64,000 nucleotides of DNA from an uncultured Roseovarius sp. (GTDB lineage: Bacteria; Pseudomonadota; Alphaproteobacteria; Rhodobacterales; Rhodobacteraceae): the NCBI GenBank assembly GCA_947499555.1, contig CANMOU010000002.1, forward strand, positions 62,001 through 126,000, in the 5' to 3' direction. The notes under the pieces were generated by a model. It made no database searches, was not told the DNA's origin, and saw only the letters and a list, made by a program, of their open reading frames with translations. The translations under genes were made by a program, and so were the position numbers. The first letter of the stretch is position 1; each line of letters begins with the position of its first letter. Of this stretch, positions 1 through 7,964 are shown piece after piece.

Positions 1-150
1 TCGCGTGTCCGCGCCATGAACGGTGCGCAGAACACATGGTATTGCGGCGCCTGGATGCGCAATGGCTTTCATGAGGATGGCATTGCGACCGGTCTGGAGG
101 TTGCGGATGCGATTGTCGCGCAAAACAAGATAGCGCTGGCGGCGGAATGA
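1..150 (+). CDS. FAD-dependent amine oxidase-like protein, C-terminal end only
   Basis: The gene enters from the left edge, and only its last 49 codons are visible. The residues include GAWMRNGFHEDG followed by a helix with GLEVADAIV. This matches the C-terminal flavin-contacting segment of predicted NAD/FAD-binding amine oxidase-like proteins that sit beside DUF1365 and cyclopropane-synthase genes. The stop codon overlaps the start of the DUF1365 gene by four bases (ATGA), so the two are translationally coupled. From memory of Rhodobacter sphaeroides, such flavoproteins belong to the RpoE/ChrR singlet-oxygen regulon and to unsaturated or furan fatty acid modification. The exact reaction is inferred from neighbourhood only. 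Confidence 0.7.
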   Translation, partial: SRVRAMNGAQNTWYCGAWMRNGFHEDGIATGLEVADAIVAQNKIALAAE

Positions 151-902
151 GCCAGATCCACCATATCGCGGGCCATACATGGCATGGGCGCAAGGGCGGG
201 ATTGAGAACGCCTTTCGCTACGGCATTGACTATGTGCTGCTTGATGCCGAAGCGGCTGTTCGATCGAATTGGGTCTTTGGCCGTAACCGGCGGGGTCTTT
301 TCTCGTTGCGGGACCTCGATCATGGCGGCGCACCGGGCGCGGGACGCGGCGCTGCGTGGGTGCATGATGTTCTTGCGGCGCATCGGCTGGAGAAACCGGA
401 GCGGATCGAGATTCTGGCGCAGCCCCGCGTGATGGGGCATATCTTCAACCCTGTTTCCTTCTGGCTGTGCTATGACGCCGATGATGCGCTGCGGGTGGTG
501 ATCTCGGAAGTGACCAATACCTATGGCGACAGGCATTCCTACCTTTGTCTGCGCGACGATCACGGGCCTATCAGACCCGAAGACCGGCTTTTGGCGACAA
601 AGGTCCTTCACGTCTCGCCCTTTCAGGAAATCAGAGGTGATTACCAGTTCCGCTTCGATATCCGACCTGACCGTATCGGGATCTGGATTGACCACACAGG
701 CGGCAATGGCGGTGTGATAGCCACGCTTGTGGGCAAGCGCACCGTGCTGAGCACGGCTGGCGTCTTGAAGGCGCTTCTGCGGCGGCCACTGGGCTCTCGG
801 CGGGTGCTGGCGCTCATTCATTGGCAGGCGATGAAGCTTTGGTGGAAGGGCGCGCGGTTTCACAATCGGCCCGAACCGCCCGCGCAAGAGGTCAGCCGAT
901 GA
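147..902 (+). CDS. DUF1365 family protein
   Basis: A 251-residue protein of the DUF1365 family. Family hallmarks visible are an early HHIAGHTWHGR segment, then FNPVSFWLCYD at about residues 99-109 and EVTNTYGDRHSYLC shortly after. The function is not established. The family is almost always encoded between an FAD amine oxidase-like gene and a cyclopropane fatty acid synthase or transporter gene, so a role in membrane fatty-acid modification is inferred. The ATG overlaps the upstream stop and its own stop overlaps the next start, both by four bases, so it lies inside one operon. No signal peptide is evident. Confidence 0.85.
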   Translation: MSQIHHIAGHTWHGRKGGIENAFRYGIDYVLLDAEAAVRSNWVFGRNRRGLFSLRDLDHGGAPGAGRGAAWVHDVLAAHRLEKPERIEILAQPRVMGHIFNPVSFWLCYDADDALRVVISEVTNTYGDRHSYLCLRDDHGPIRPEDRLLATKVLHVSPFQEIRGDYQFRFDIRPDRIGIWIDHTGGNGGVIATLVGKRTVLSTAGVLKALLRRPLGSRRVLALIHWQAMKLWWKGARFHNRPEPPAQEVSR

Positions 903-2149
903 CCCTGTCTCCTGCCCCTCGTCTTCCGGCATTCGCGCTTTTTGCCGCAATGCTTGCCGCAGCTGGTCTGCCGCTTTACATGCACGCACCAAAGTTTTTC
1001 GTGGATGAGTATGGCGTATCGCTGGCCGCGCTTGGCACGGTGCTTTTCGTGCTGAGACTGCTGGATGTGGTGCAGGATCCTTTGCTGGGCAAACTGGCCG
1101 CCGCGATCCGCGCCTATCGGGGGATTTCGGTTGCCGTGGCCGTCGTGGTGATGGCGCTTGGTATGGTGGGGCTTTTTGGTGTCGCGGCCCCCATTGCGCC
1201 GCTCTGGTGGTTTGCGATCATGCTGACCTTGGTCTTCTCGGCCTTCAGCTATCTGACAATCTGCTTTTATGCCCAAGGCGTCTCAGCTGCGTCCGAGATT
1301 GGGCAGGCGGGGCATCTTAAGGTCGCGCGCTGGCGCGAAACGGGCGCCTTGCTTGGCATCTGCGCGGCTGCGGCAGCGCCGGTTGTTCTGGGCGGCTACG
1401 GTGCCTTTGCTTTGGGTTTTGTCGTTTTGGCAATCGCCGCGATCTGGGCCATGGGGCAGCAATGGACCGGCAAGGTGGTGCCGCAAACCGGCCTTGGTCC
1501 GGTTCTGGCAGACCCTGTCGCGCGCCGGTTGCTCCTGGTTGCGCTGGCGAATTCCGCGCCGGTCGCGGTCAGCTCGACGCTGTTTCTTTTCTTTGTGGAA
1601 GACCGTCTTGGCCTTACCGGCTGGGAAGGGCCGCTCTTGTTGCTTTTCTTCCTGTTTGCGGCCTTGTCAGCGCCCTTCTGGTCGCGCGCCGCCGAGCAAT
1701 ATGGCGCGCGCAATGTGCTTATCTTCGGGATGGTTCTGTCGATTGTCGCTTTTGCCTATGCCGTCCTGCTGGGCACCGGAGATCTTGTTGCTTTTGCCGT
1801 TATCTGCGCGGCGTCGGGCGTCGCACTTGGGGCGGATATGACGCTTTTGCCGGCCCTTTTTGCCAAGCGGATGGAGGAAATCTCACCGGGTGCGGCGGAA
1901 GGGTTCAGCCTGTGGTCCTTTGTCAGCAAGATGACCTTGGCCATCGCCGCCGTTGCCCTTTTGCCGCTCTTGCAAAGCTCGGGCTATGTGCCCGGCCAAA
2001 GCAATGATGAGGCGGCCCTCTGGATGCTGTCGCTGCTATATGGCGCGGTGCCCTGTCTTCTGAAATTTCTCGCGATTGCCTTGTTGGTGACGACGCCGAC
2101 GGACGCAATACAATCCGCAACGCCTATCAACAAAAGGAGGCTAACGTGA
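899..2149 (+). CDS. MFS transporter, Na+/melibiose symporter-like
   Basis: A 416-residue polytopic membrane protein with roughly 12 hydrophobic segments and the loop pattern of the glycoside-pentoside-hexuronide branch of the major facilitator superfamily. That branch is often annotated as sodium/melibiose symporter-like. I chose the ATG at 899 because it forms an ATGA overlap with the DUF1365 stop; an in-frame start at 821 would lie deep in that gene. The substrate is unknown. In the comparable R. sphaeroides cluster an equivalent transporter sits between the DUF1365 and SDR genes, so a link to lipid modification or photo-oxidative stress is more likely than sugar uptake. Confidence 0.8.
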   Translation: MTLSPAPRLPAFALFAAMLAAAGLPLYMHAPKFFVDEYGVSLAALGTVLFVLRLLDVVQDPLLGKLAAAIRAYRGISVAVAVVVMALGMVGLFGVAAPIAPLWWFAIMLTLVFSAFSYLTICFYAQGVSAASEIGQAGHLKVARWRETGALLGICAAAAAPVVLGGYGAFALGFVVLAIAAIWAMGQQWTGKVVPQTGLGPVLADPVARRLLLVALANSAPVAVSSTLFLFFVEDRLGLTGWEGPLLLLFFLFAALSAPFWSRAAEQYGARNVLIFGMVLSIVAFAYAVLLGTGDLVAFAVICAASGVALGADMTLLPALFAKRMEEISPGAAEGFSLWSFVSKMTLAIAAVALLPLLQSSGYVPGQSNDEAALWMLSLLYGAVPCLLKFLAIALLVTTPTDAIQSATPINKRRLT

Positions 2150-2712
2150 TGTCAGCACTGACTTATATCGGGATAGGTGCCGGTCTGATCATCCTGTTTT
2201 TCTACCTCAAAAAGAGGTACGCAAGTTTTTCGGCACAAAAGATCGGCGATTATACCGATGGCAAACCTGATATGGATTTGCGCGAGCATCTGAATGGGCC
2301 CATTCGCTGTGAAGGCATAATCTACGGTCCGTTGGGGCGTGTTACCTCGCGGTTTTCGGCCGATTTCCACGCGAACTGGAACGGCAACAAGGGCGTGATG
2401 AAAGAGCATTTCCGCTATGACAGTGGGAACACGCAAGATCGCGAGTGGCGTCTTGAGCTTGGCAATGACGGTGCGATCAAGGCCGATGCCGATGATCTTG
2501 TGGGTGAAGGGCGCGGGCAGCAATCGGGCTCTAGCGTGCAGTTGCATTACCGCATTCGCTTGCCGCAAGAGGCGGGTGGGCATGTGCTCAATGTGGTGGA
2601 CTGGATGTACCTGACGCCCAGCGGCACGATTGTGAACCGCAGCCAGTTCCGCAAATTTGGTGTGAAAGTGGCCGAGCTTGTCGCGACCATGCAAAGACTG
2701 GATGCCGCGTGA
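2149..2712 (+). CDS. DUF3833 family membrane-anchored protein
   Basis: A 187-residue protein with one N-terminal transmembrane segment (about residues 3-18) followed by a basic stretch. A lipocalin-like beta-rich domain follows, with GPLGRVTSRFSADF and DWMYLTPSGTIVNRS segments typical of DUF3833. A strong AGGAGG lies eight bases upstream of the ATG at 2149; a GTG at 2146 would be only five bases away and is less likely. The family co-occurs with DUF1365, CFA synthase-like and SDR genes. A role in handling modified lipids at the membrane is inferred, not shown. Confidence 0.8.
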   Translation: MSALTYIGIGAGLIILFFYLKKRYASFSAQKIGDYTDGKPDMDLREHLNGPIRCEGIIYGPLGRVTSRFSADFHANWNGNKGVMKEHFRYDSGNTQDREWRLELGNDGAIKADADDLVGEGRGQQSGSSVQLHYRIRLPQEAGGHVLNVVDWMYLTPSGTIVNRSQFRKFGVKVAELVATMQRLDAA

Positions 2713-3443
2713 GTGATTTGACGGGCAAGAGATACTGGCTTGTCGGCGCGAGCGAAGGTTTGGGAGCCGCTTTGGCCGCGAAGCTTAGCGGCGTGGGGGC
2801 CGATGTTGTCCTGTCCGCCCGCAACAAGGCGGGGCTTGAAGAGGTCGCGGCGGGTTTGCCGCGCCAGGCCGAAGTTGTCACGGTCGATATTGCGGATGAC
2901 GACAGCGTGGCAAAGGCCGCCAAAGAAGTGGGCGATGTCGACGGTGTCGTTCTTCTGGCCGGTGTCTACTGGCCCATGGCTGCCACGGAGTGGAAAGCGG
3001 ACGAAGCAGTGACAATGGCAGATGTCAATTTCACCGGCTTCCTTCGTGTTCTGGGCCATATGGTGCCGCAGATGGTTGAGAAAGACGACGGCCATATCGT
3101 GATCACCGGTTCGCTTTCGGGGTTCCGGGGTTTGCCGGGCGCGATTGGGTACGGGGCGACGAAGGCGGGTGTCATGTCACTTGCCGAAAGCATGCGGGCG
3201 GATTTGCGCAAGACGGGCGTTCGTGTGCAGCTTGCAAATCCCGGGTTTATCAAGACCCGGCTGACCGACAAGAACGCGTTCAAAATGCCTTTTTTAATGA
3301 CCCCGGAAGAGGCCGCGCAGGAAATGCTTGAACTTATGTTTGACGAAGATGCGTTCGACCGGCATTTCCCCCGTGTCTTCAGCTGGGTGTTCCGGCTGTC
3401 GCGGTTTTTGCCGAACTGGCTCTATTATCGTATATTTGCGTGA
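2709..3443 (+). CDS. SDR family oxidoreductase
   Basis: A 244-residue classical short-chain dehydrogenase/reductase. The cofactor-binding motif GASEGLG lies at about residues 13-19, catalytic Ser near 135-137, and Tyr148 and Lys152 in YGATK. It starts with GTG overlapping the DUF3833 stop, with no ATG nearby, so it is the last gene of a tightly overlapped set beginning upstream of the window. The substrate is unknown. By analogy with the singlet-oxygen-induced cluster of R. sphaeroides it may act on an oxidised or modified acyl group, which is an inference from position. Confidence 0.85.
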   Translation: MSDLTGKRYWLVGASEGLGAALAAKLSGVGADVVLSARNKAGLEEVAAGLPRQAEVVTVDIADDDSVAKAAKEVGDVDGVVLLAGVYWPMAATEWKADEAVTMADVNFTGFLRVLGHMVPQMVEKDDGHIVITGSLSGFRGLPGAIGYGATKAGVMSLAESMRADLRKTGVRVQLANPGFIKTRLTDKNAFKMPFLMTPEEAAQEMLELMFDEDAFDRHFPRVFSWVFRLSRFLPNWLYYRIFA

Positions 3444-3509
3444 GATCAAAGACGCGGTCGTGCTTTGTGGTGATTCTGCAGAAGGGAGTCGCCTGAAGGG
3501 AGGGCTGTC

Positions 3510-3836
3510 ATGCTTGAAATCAGCACACGGAAAGTCGCGCAAATCATACTGATGGCGCGCGAGCTGGGGCGCGCGGAGGGGGAATTGCGCGCCTTTATCG
3601 ACCAACTGGCCGAAGAGGAGCAGGTGAGCCTGGTCGCTTTGATGTGGGTCGGGCGTGGCAGCTTTTCCGCAGAGGAGTGGGAGGAGGCCGTTCGGACGGC
3701 CGAGGCGGAAGCCACAACGCCCACGGCGGACTACCTGATCGGCACACCGCATATGTCAGATCATCTGGAAAACGGTCTGGATGAGCTTGGCATATCGGTG
3801 GTCGATGACGAAGACGATCTGGTCAGGGGCGGCTAG
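3510..3836 (+). CDS. DUF3775 domain-containing protein
   Basis: A 108-residue acidic cytoplasmic protein without signal peptide or membrane segment. The region VSLVALMWVGRGSFSAEEW and the later TADYLIGTPHMSDHLENGLDELG fit DUF3775, a small family found mainly in alphaproteobacteria. The ending LIGTPHMSDHLENGLD is a recurring feature of that family. It follows the SDR gene after 66 bases on the same strand, with GGAGGG eight bases before the start. Nothing in the sequence indicates a reaction; no catalytic motif was recognised. Confidence 0.75.
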   Translation: MLEISTRKVAQIILMARELGRAEGELRAFIDQLAEEEQVSLVALMWVGRGSFSAEEWEEAVRTAEAEATTPTADYLIGTPHMSDHLENGLDELGISVVDDEDDLVRGG

Positions 3837-3935
3837 GCGTCGCGACCTTCGACAATAGATTTTGCACCTGCAGAAAATGCGCTAGATCATGCATCAGGCG
3901 GACGGGCCCTTTGGCCCGCGACGAAGGAGCATAGG

Positions 3936-4694
3936 ATGCCGCGCTTTTCAGCAAATCTTGGTTTTCTGTGGACCGAGCTGGACCTGCCCGACGCGATCCT
4001 GGCCGCGGCTAGCGCCGGGTTTGACGCGGTGGAATGTCACTGGCCCTATGGCGCAGACCCTGACATCGTCCATGCCGCCTTGCTGGAAACGCAGCTTCCG
4101 ATGCTTGGGCTGAACACGCGGCGTGGCGACGTGGCTGCAGGCGAAAACGGGCTGAGCGCCTTGCCGGGCCGTGAGATCGAGGCCCGTGCCGCAATTGACG
4201 AAGCCTTTGACTATGCCGAGGCCGTGGGCGCGGAAGCGGTACATGTGATGGCTGGCGTGACGGATGCCCCGGTTGCGGCAGAGGTCTTCGAGACAAACCT
4301 GCGATATGCGGTTGCACGGGCCGGGCGCCGGATGGTTCTGATCGAACCTCTCAACCGGTTTGATACACCGGGATATTTCCTGTCGAATCTGAGCCAGGCC
4401 CGAGACATCATCGAGAGGATCGGCGCGCCGAACCTGAAGCTGATGTTTGATTGCTATCATGTCGGCCGCACCGAAGGAGATGTGGCGGCCGAGCTCAAGG
4501 CGCTGTTGCCGCATATCGGGCATATTCAGTTTGCCTCGGTTCCTGACCGAGGTGCGCCGCAAGGGGGCACGCTTGATTACGGGGCGGTCTTCGAGACGAT
4601 AGACACCCTTGGCTGGCAGCGTCCGTTGGGGGCCGAGTATCGGCCAGGCGGACCAACAGAGGCGTCGCTTGGTTGGATGACCAACTTGCGGTAA
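3936..4694 (+). CDS. hydroxypyruvate isomerase-like TIM-barrel protein
   Basis: A 252-residue protein of the xylose isomerase-like (AP endonuclease 2) TIM-barrel superfamily, closest in pattern to hydroxypyruvate isomerase and OtnI-type sugar isomerases. Visible elements are the FDAVECHWPYGAD opening strand, the metal-ligand region VLIEPLNRFDTPGYFL (about residues 131-146) and LKLMFDCYHVGRTEGD (about 168-183). Glu and Asp in these segments are the usual divalent-metal ligands. A GAAGGAG sequence sits about six bases before the ATG. It may interconvert hydroxypyruvate and tartronate semialdehyde, but no glyoxylate carboligase or reductase is adjacent, so the substrate is uncertain. Confidence 0.8.
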   Translation: MPRFSANLGFLWTELDLPDAILAAASAGFDAVECHWPYGADPDIVHAALLETQLPMLGLNTRRGDVAAGENGLSALPGREIEARAAIDEAFDYAEAVGAEAVHVMAGVTDAPVAAEVFETNLRYAVARAGRRMVLIEPLNRFDTPGYFLSNLSQARDIIERIGAPNLKLMFDCYHVGRTEGDVAAELKALLPHIGHIQFASVPDRGAPQGGTLDYGAVFETIDTLGWQRPLGAEYRPGGPTEASLGWMTNLR

Positions 4695-4786
4695 CCAAAT
4701 CTTGTTCTGCTGCCACCCTTCGCGCCACTGACAATTTTCGCAAAAAGCTCTATCTTGGGAGAAATCGGTTTTCGTGAGAGATCAGA

Positions 4787-5260
4787 ATGAGCGAACAGGC
4801 GAAATCTTCTTTCCTGACACGTCGTGCGGTGCTGGGTGCCGGAGCTTTGGGCGTTGCGGGCGTTGCCGCAGGCGGGTGGGTGATGTTTTCGCGCCCCAGT
4901 TTTGCCGGGCAGGCCCTGAGCGTGGCAGAGGCGCATAAATCCGCGACGGGAGGACAGATTTTCCTCATCGACATCCGGCGACCTGATGAGTGGCAGAGCA
5001 CCGGTGTCGGCGAAGGCGCATATCCGATTGATATGCGGCGCAAGGATTTCGTCGATGCTCTGGATCAGGTGACGGGCGGCGACAAGTCTGCGCCGGTGGC
5101 CCTGATCTGTGCGCGTGGCGTACGCTCGGCGCGGATGAGCAACCTGCTGACCGAGGCAGGATACACCAACATCATCGATGTGCCCGAGGGCATGCTCGGC
5201 TCATCCGCCGGGCCGGGATGGCTTAACACGGGTCTGCCGGTTCGTGATTTCGAAGGTTAA
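4787..5260 (+). CDS. exported rhodanese-like protein
   Basis: A 157-residue protein with an N-terminal twin-arginine-type signal (TRRAVLGAG, residues 11-19, followed by a hydrophobic stretch to about 40). A single rhodanese domain follows. The DIRRPDEW segment (about 62-69) and the active-site loop CARGVRSARM with Cys108 are intact, so sulfur transfer or redox activity is plausible. It likely acts in the periplasm or is anchored in the inner membrane. It lies four bases upstream of a secreted esterase gene, suggesting co-transcription, although no functional link between them is apparent. Confidence 0.82.
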   Translation: MSEQAKSSFLTRRAVLGAGALGVAGVAAGGWVMFSRPSFAGQALSVAEAHKSATGGQIFLIDIRRPDEWQSTGVGEGAYPIDMRRKDFVDALDQVTGGDKSAPVALICARGVRSARMSNLLTEAGYTNIIDVPEGMLGSSAGPGWLNTGLPVRDFEG

Positions 5261-5264
5261 GGCC

Positions 5265-6089
5265 ATGCTGCGGGCTTTGGCGGGTGCCTCTTTGGCACTG
5301 GGTGTCACAGCGGGTACGTCGCACGCCTCTTGCGGGCCGGATTCCGGAGCCTGTGAGATCCAGAGCGGATCTTACCATATCAAGCTGCCCGATACGCCAA
5401 GAGATGACATGCCGGTTGTTGTGTTCCTGCATGGGTTTGGCGGCAGTGGTCTGGGGGCGATATCAAGAGACGTGATGGTAGAGCCGCTGCGCGCCCGCGG
5501 TTACGCTGTGATCGCGCCCGACGGTGTGCCCCGCGCCGAAGGGCGTCCGGCAAGCTGGACGTTTTATCCCGGTTGGCCGGGCCGCGATGAGGCGGCATTC
5601 CTCAAAGACGTCGTCGCTGATGCCGCCGACAGGTTCGGCACAAGCGCCGACACGGTCCTTTTGTCCGGCTTCTCGGCGGGCGGGTTCATGGTGAATTACC
5701 TGGCCTGCGACGCACCGGAGACCTTTACCGCCTATGCCCCTGTTTCAGGAGGGTTCTGGCGACCTCACCCAGCGGAATGCAACGGTCCGGTCAAGCTTTT
5801 CCATACACATGGCTGGTCAGATGGCACGGTGCCGCTTGAGGGCCGGAAGCTTGCCGGTGGGCGGTTTCAGCAGGGCGATATTTTTGCGGGACTGGAAATC
5901 TGGCGGGCGGCCAACCAGTGCAATGACGAAAAACCCACGGGGTTTGGGCGGGCTGGCAATTTTATGCTGCGCGTCTGGAGCAATTGCGCCGAAGGCGGTG
6001 CGCTTGAGATGGCCTTGTTCCCCGGCGGTCATACGGTGCCGGAAGGCTGGGCGGATCTGGCGCTGGATTGGTTCGAAGGTCTGGAATAG
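5265..6089 (+). CDS. secreted polyhydroxybutyrate depolymerase/esterase-like hydrolase
   Basis: A 274-residue alpha/beta hydrolase with a Sec-type signal peptide (residues 1-21) and several cysteines, of the LpqC / PHB depolymerase-like esterase family. The oxyanion region HGFGG is at about 56-60. The catalytic triad appears as Ser137 in GFSAGG, Asp186 in GWSDGT and His256 in GGHTVP. The start at 5265 leaves four bases after the rhodanese stop and produces the signal peptide. No substrate-binding or type-specific linker domain is present. It could be a periplasmic feruloyl or short-chain esterase rather than a polymerase-degrading enzyme. A distant paralogue is encoded at 29330. Confidence 0.75.
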   Translation: MLRALAGASLALGVTAGTSHASCGPDSGACEIQSGSYHIKLPDTPRDDMPVVVFLHGFGGSGLGAISRDVMVEPLRARGYAVIAPDGVPRAEGRPASWTFYPGWPGRDEAAFLKDVVADAADRFGTSADTVLLSGFSAGGFMVNYLACDAPETFTAYAPVSGGFWRPHPAECNGPVKLFHTHGWSDGTVPLEGRKLAGGRFQQGDIFAGLEIWRAANQCNDEKPTGFGRAGNFMLRVWSNCAEGGALEMALFPGGHTVPEGWADLALDWFEGLE

Positions 6090-6092
6090 ACC

Positions 6093-7964
6093 TTATTCAG
6101 CCGCAGTTGGCTGGCTTTCGCCATCCAGGGCCGATTTCAATTCTTTGCGATAGTGCCGCGCGGCGCGTGTAACCTGTGGTTCGCGCCACATCTCACGCGT
6201 ACCCATGAGCTTGGAGACGAGGCCCCGCAAGGATACACCGCTGAGCGCAGAAAGAGGCACGGCAAGGGCAAGACTGACGGCAATGGGCAGAAGCCAGAGC
6301 GACACGAGGCCCGCGATCATGCCCGCGATCAGGGCGATGCCGCTGATGGTCTCAAGTGCATGGCATATCATCAGCGTACGCAGGCCATAGCGCCCGCCAT
6401 TGCGCAGTTGCGGTGTCCAGCCTTTCTGGATGCCCAGCATTGTGCGGAAGACGGCGATCATCTGCTGCACCATAAGGATCGGGGCATAAGCCACGGACAG
6501 GATCAATTCCGAGAAAAACGACAGCACGAAGCGGCCCGGCCCGCCATAGTCTGCAAAGCGCGTGCGGGTGAGCGGAATGGCAATGATACCCATGAGTTTG
6601 GGCGCAAGCAGCAGCGAATACATCAAGGCGATGATCAGCACATGCCGACCTTCGGTCATTTCGGGCCAGGTCGGCATCAGCGGATTGTCCGGGGAGAAGT
6701 AGGTCAGGACCGAAGCGTCACCGCCCTGCCCCATCAGCGCCCACATCACCAGCAGGGCAAACCATATGGGCGAGGCCAGATAGCTCATCGCCCCGTGGAA
6801 CATGTGAAAGCGCGAGGCGGGGCGCAGGCCCCTTGTGGCGAGAAGGCGCAGGTGTTGCAGGTTGCCCTGGCACCAGCGGCGGTCGCGCAGAATATGGTCG
6901 ATGAGCGTGGGCGGCGTTTCCTCGTAGGAGCCGCGAATGCGCGGCAGCACACGCACGCTCCAGCCGGCGCGGCGCAGAAGACCGGCCTCGACAAAGTCGT
7001 GGCTCATGATCAGCTTGTCTTCACGGCCCGAAAGCGACCGCATGAGCGGCAGGCCCGCCGAAGAGGCAAAGGCGCGTGTGCGGATGATGGCGTTGTGACC
7101 CCAGTAGTTGCCTTCCTGCCCTGTCCAGCGGGCAAGACCCTCGGACAGCGCCGTGCCATAGACGCCATTGGCGAACTGTTGCATTCGCGAGAAGACGGTT
7201 TGCGCGCCGATAAGTTGCGGGCAGCTTTGGATCAGACCGGCGCCGGGGTCACTGGCCATTGCATCTGAAAGGCGGGCAATGGCGCGCCCGGTCATCAGAC
7301 TGTCGGCATCCAGAACGAGCATAGCAGGCCAGTCCGCCCCCCAGCGGGTCACCCAGTCCGCGATATTGCCGACCTTGCGCCCGGTGTTGTTTGCACGCCG
7401 GCGGTAGTAAATCTTCAGACCCGGCGACAGCGTTGCCTGCAGCGCGCGAATGCTGTCCTGTTCGGCGCGGGCAATCTCTGGGTCCTGCGTGTCACTGAGG
7501 ATGAACATGGCATAGTCGTGCCGTCCGCCATGGGCGCGCAGCTCTTCGAGCATCGAGTGGGCATTGCCCAGCACATACCACGGCACCTCGTTGTAGATCG
7601 GCATCAGGAGCGCCACTTTCAGCCGCTCGCTGGTGAGCGTGCGCGGTGATGTCCGCGTCAGAGAGTGAAGGCCAAGACCAACCGTGCTGACCGTGAGGCA
7701 CAGCCAGAAGAAGTTGAACGCCATGAGGCCCAGCAAAATGCCCTCAACGGTGTTGAGGCCATCCATGCCGAACCAGCTCCACATGAACCAGCCAAAACCA
7801 AGGGTGGCCAGAATTGCCGGTACGAATACGATGGCACGCCACAGAAGGGTCTTGCTGTCGGCGCGCAGTTCCGGTGCCTTTGGATCTTCGTAGAAGACAT
7901 CAAAGTTCTGTGCTGGCATCGCCAGCGGGGCCTCTGGCGGCATGATATGCAGATCCTGCGTCAT
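6093..7964 (-). CDS. opgH: glucans biosynthesis glucosyltransferase OpgH
   Basis: About 623 residues; an inner-membrane GT2 glucosyltransferase that polymerises the beta-1,2-linked backbone of osmoregulated periplasmic glucans from UDP-glucose. Visible are hydrophobic segments near 35-95, the cytoplasmic catalytic domain with PIYNE, VLDADSLM and the acceptor-site HDFVEAGLL and RDRRWCQGN motifs, and several C-terminal membrane segments. It is much shorter than E. coli OpgH and matches the shorter Rhodobacter form. I chose the ATG at 7964 because it overlaps the opgG stop as ATGA; a GTG at 7973 is the alternative. It is the last gene of opgC-opgG-opgH. Only three bases separate its stop from the converging esterase gene. 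Confidence 0.93.
   Translation of the reverse strand: MTQDLHIMPPEAPLAMPAQNFDVFYEDPKAPELRADSKTLLWRAIVFVPAILATLGFGWFMWSWFGMDGLNTVEGILLGLMAFNFFWLCLTVSTVGLGLHSLTRTSPRTLTSERLKVALLMPIYNEVPWYVLGNAHSMLEELRAHGGRHDYAMFILSDTQDPEIARAEQDSIRALQATLSPGLKIYYRRRANNTGRKVGNIADWVTRWGADWPAMLVLDADSLMTGRAIARLSDAMASDPGAGLIQSCPQLIGAQTVFSRMQQFANGVYGTALSEGLARWTGQEGNYWGHNAIIRTRAFASSAGLPLMRSLSGREDKLIMSHDFVEAGLLRRAGWSVRVLPRIRGSYEETPPTLIDHILRDRRWCQGNLQHLRLLATRGLRPASRFHMFHGAMSYLASPIWFALLVMWALMGQGGDASVLTYFSPDNPLMPTWPEMTEGRHVLIIALMYSLLLAPKLMGIIAIPLTRTRFADYGGPGRFVLSFFSELILSVAYAPILMVQQMIAVFRTMLGIQKGWTPQLRNGGRYGLRTLMICHALETISGIALIAGMIAGLVSLWLLPIAVSLALAVPLSALSGVSLRGLVSKLMGTREMWREPQVTRAARHYRKELKSALDGESQPTAAE

Noticed and set aside
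6153-7268. Open frame of about 370 codons on the plus strand opposite opgH
   Set aside because: Antisense to conserved glucosyltransferase motifs; composition is Arg/His/Gln-rich and shows no family similarity.
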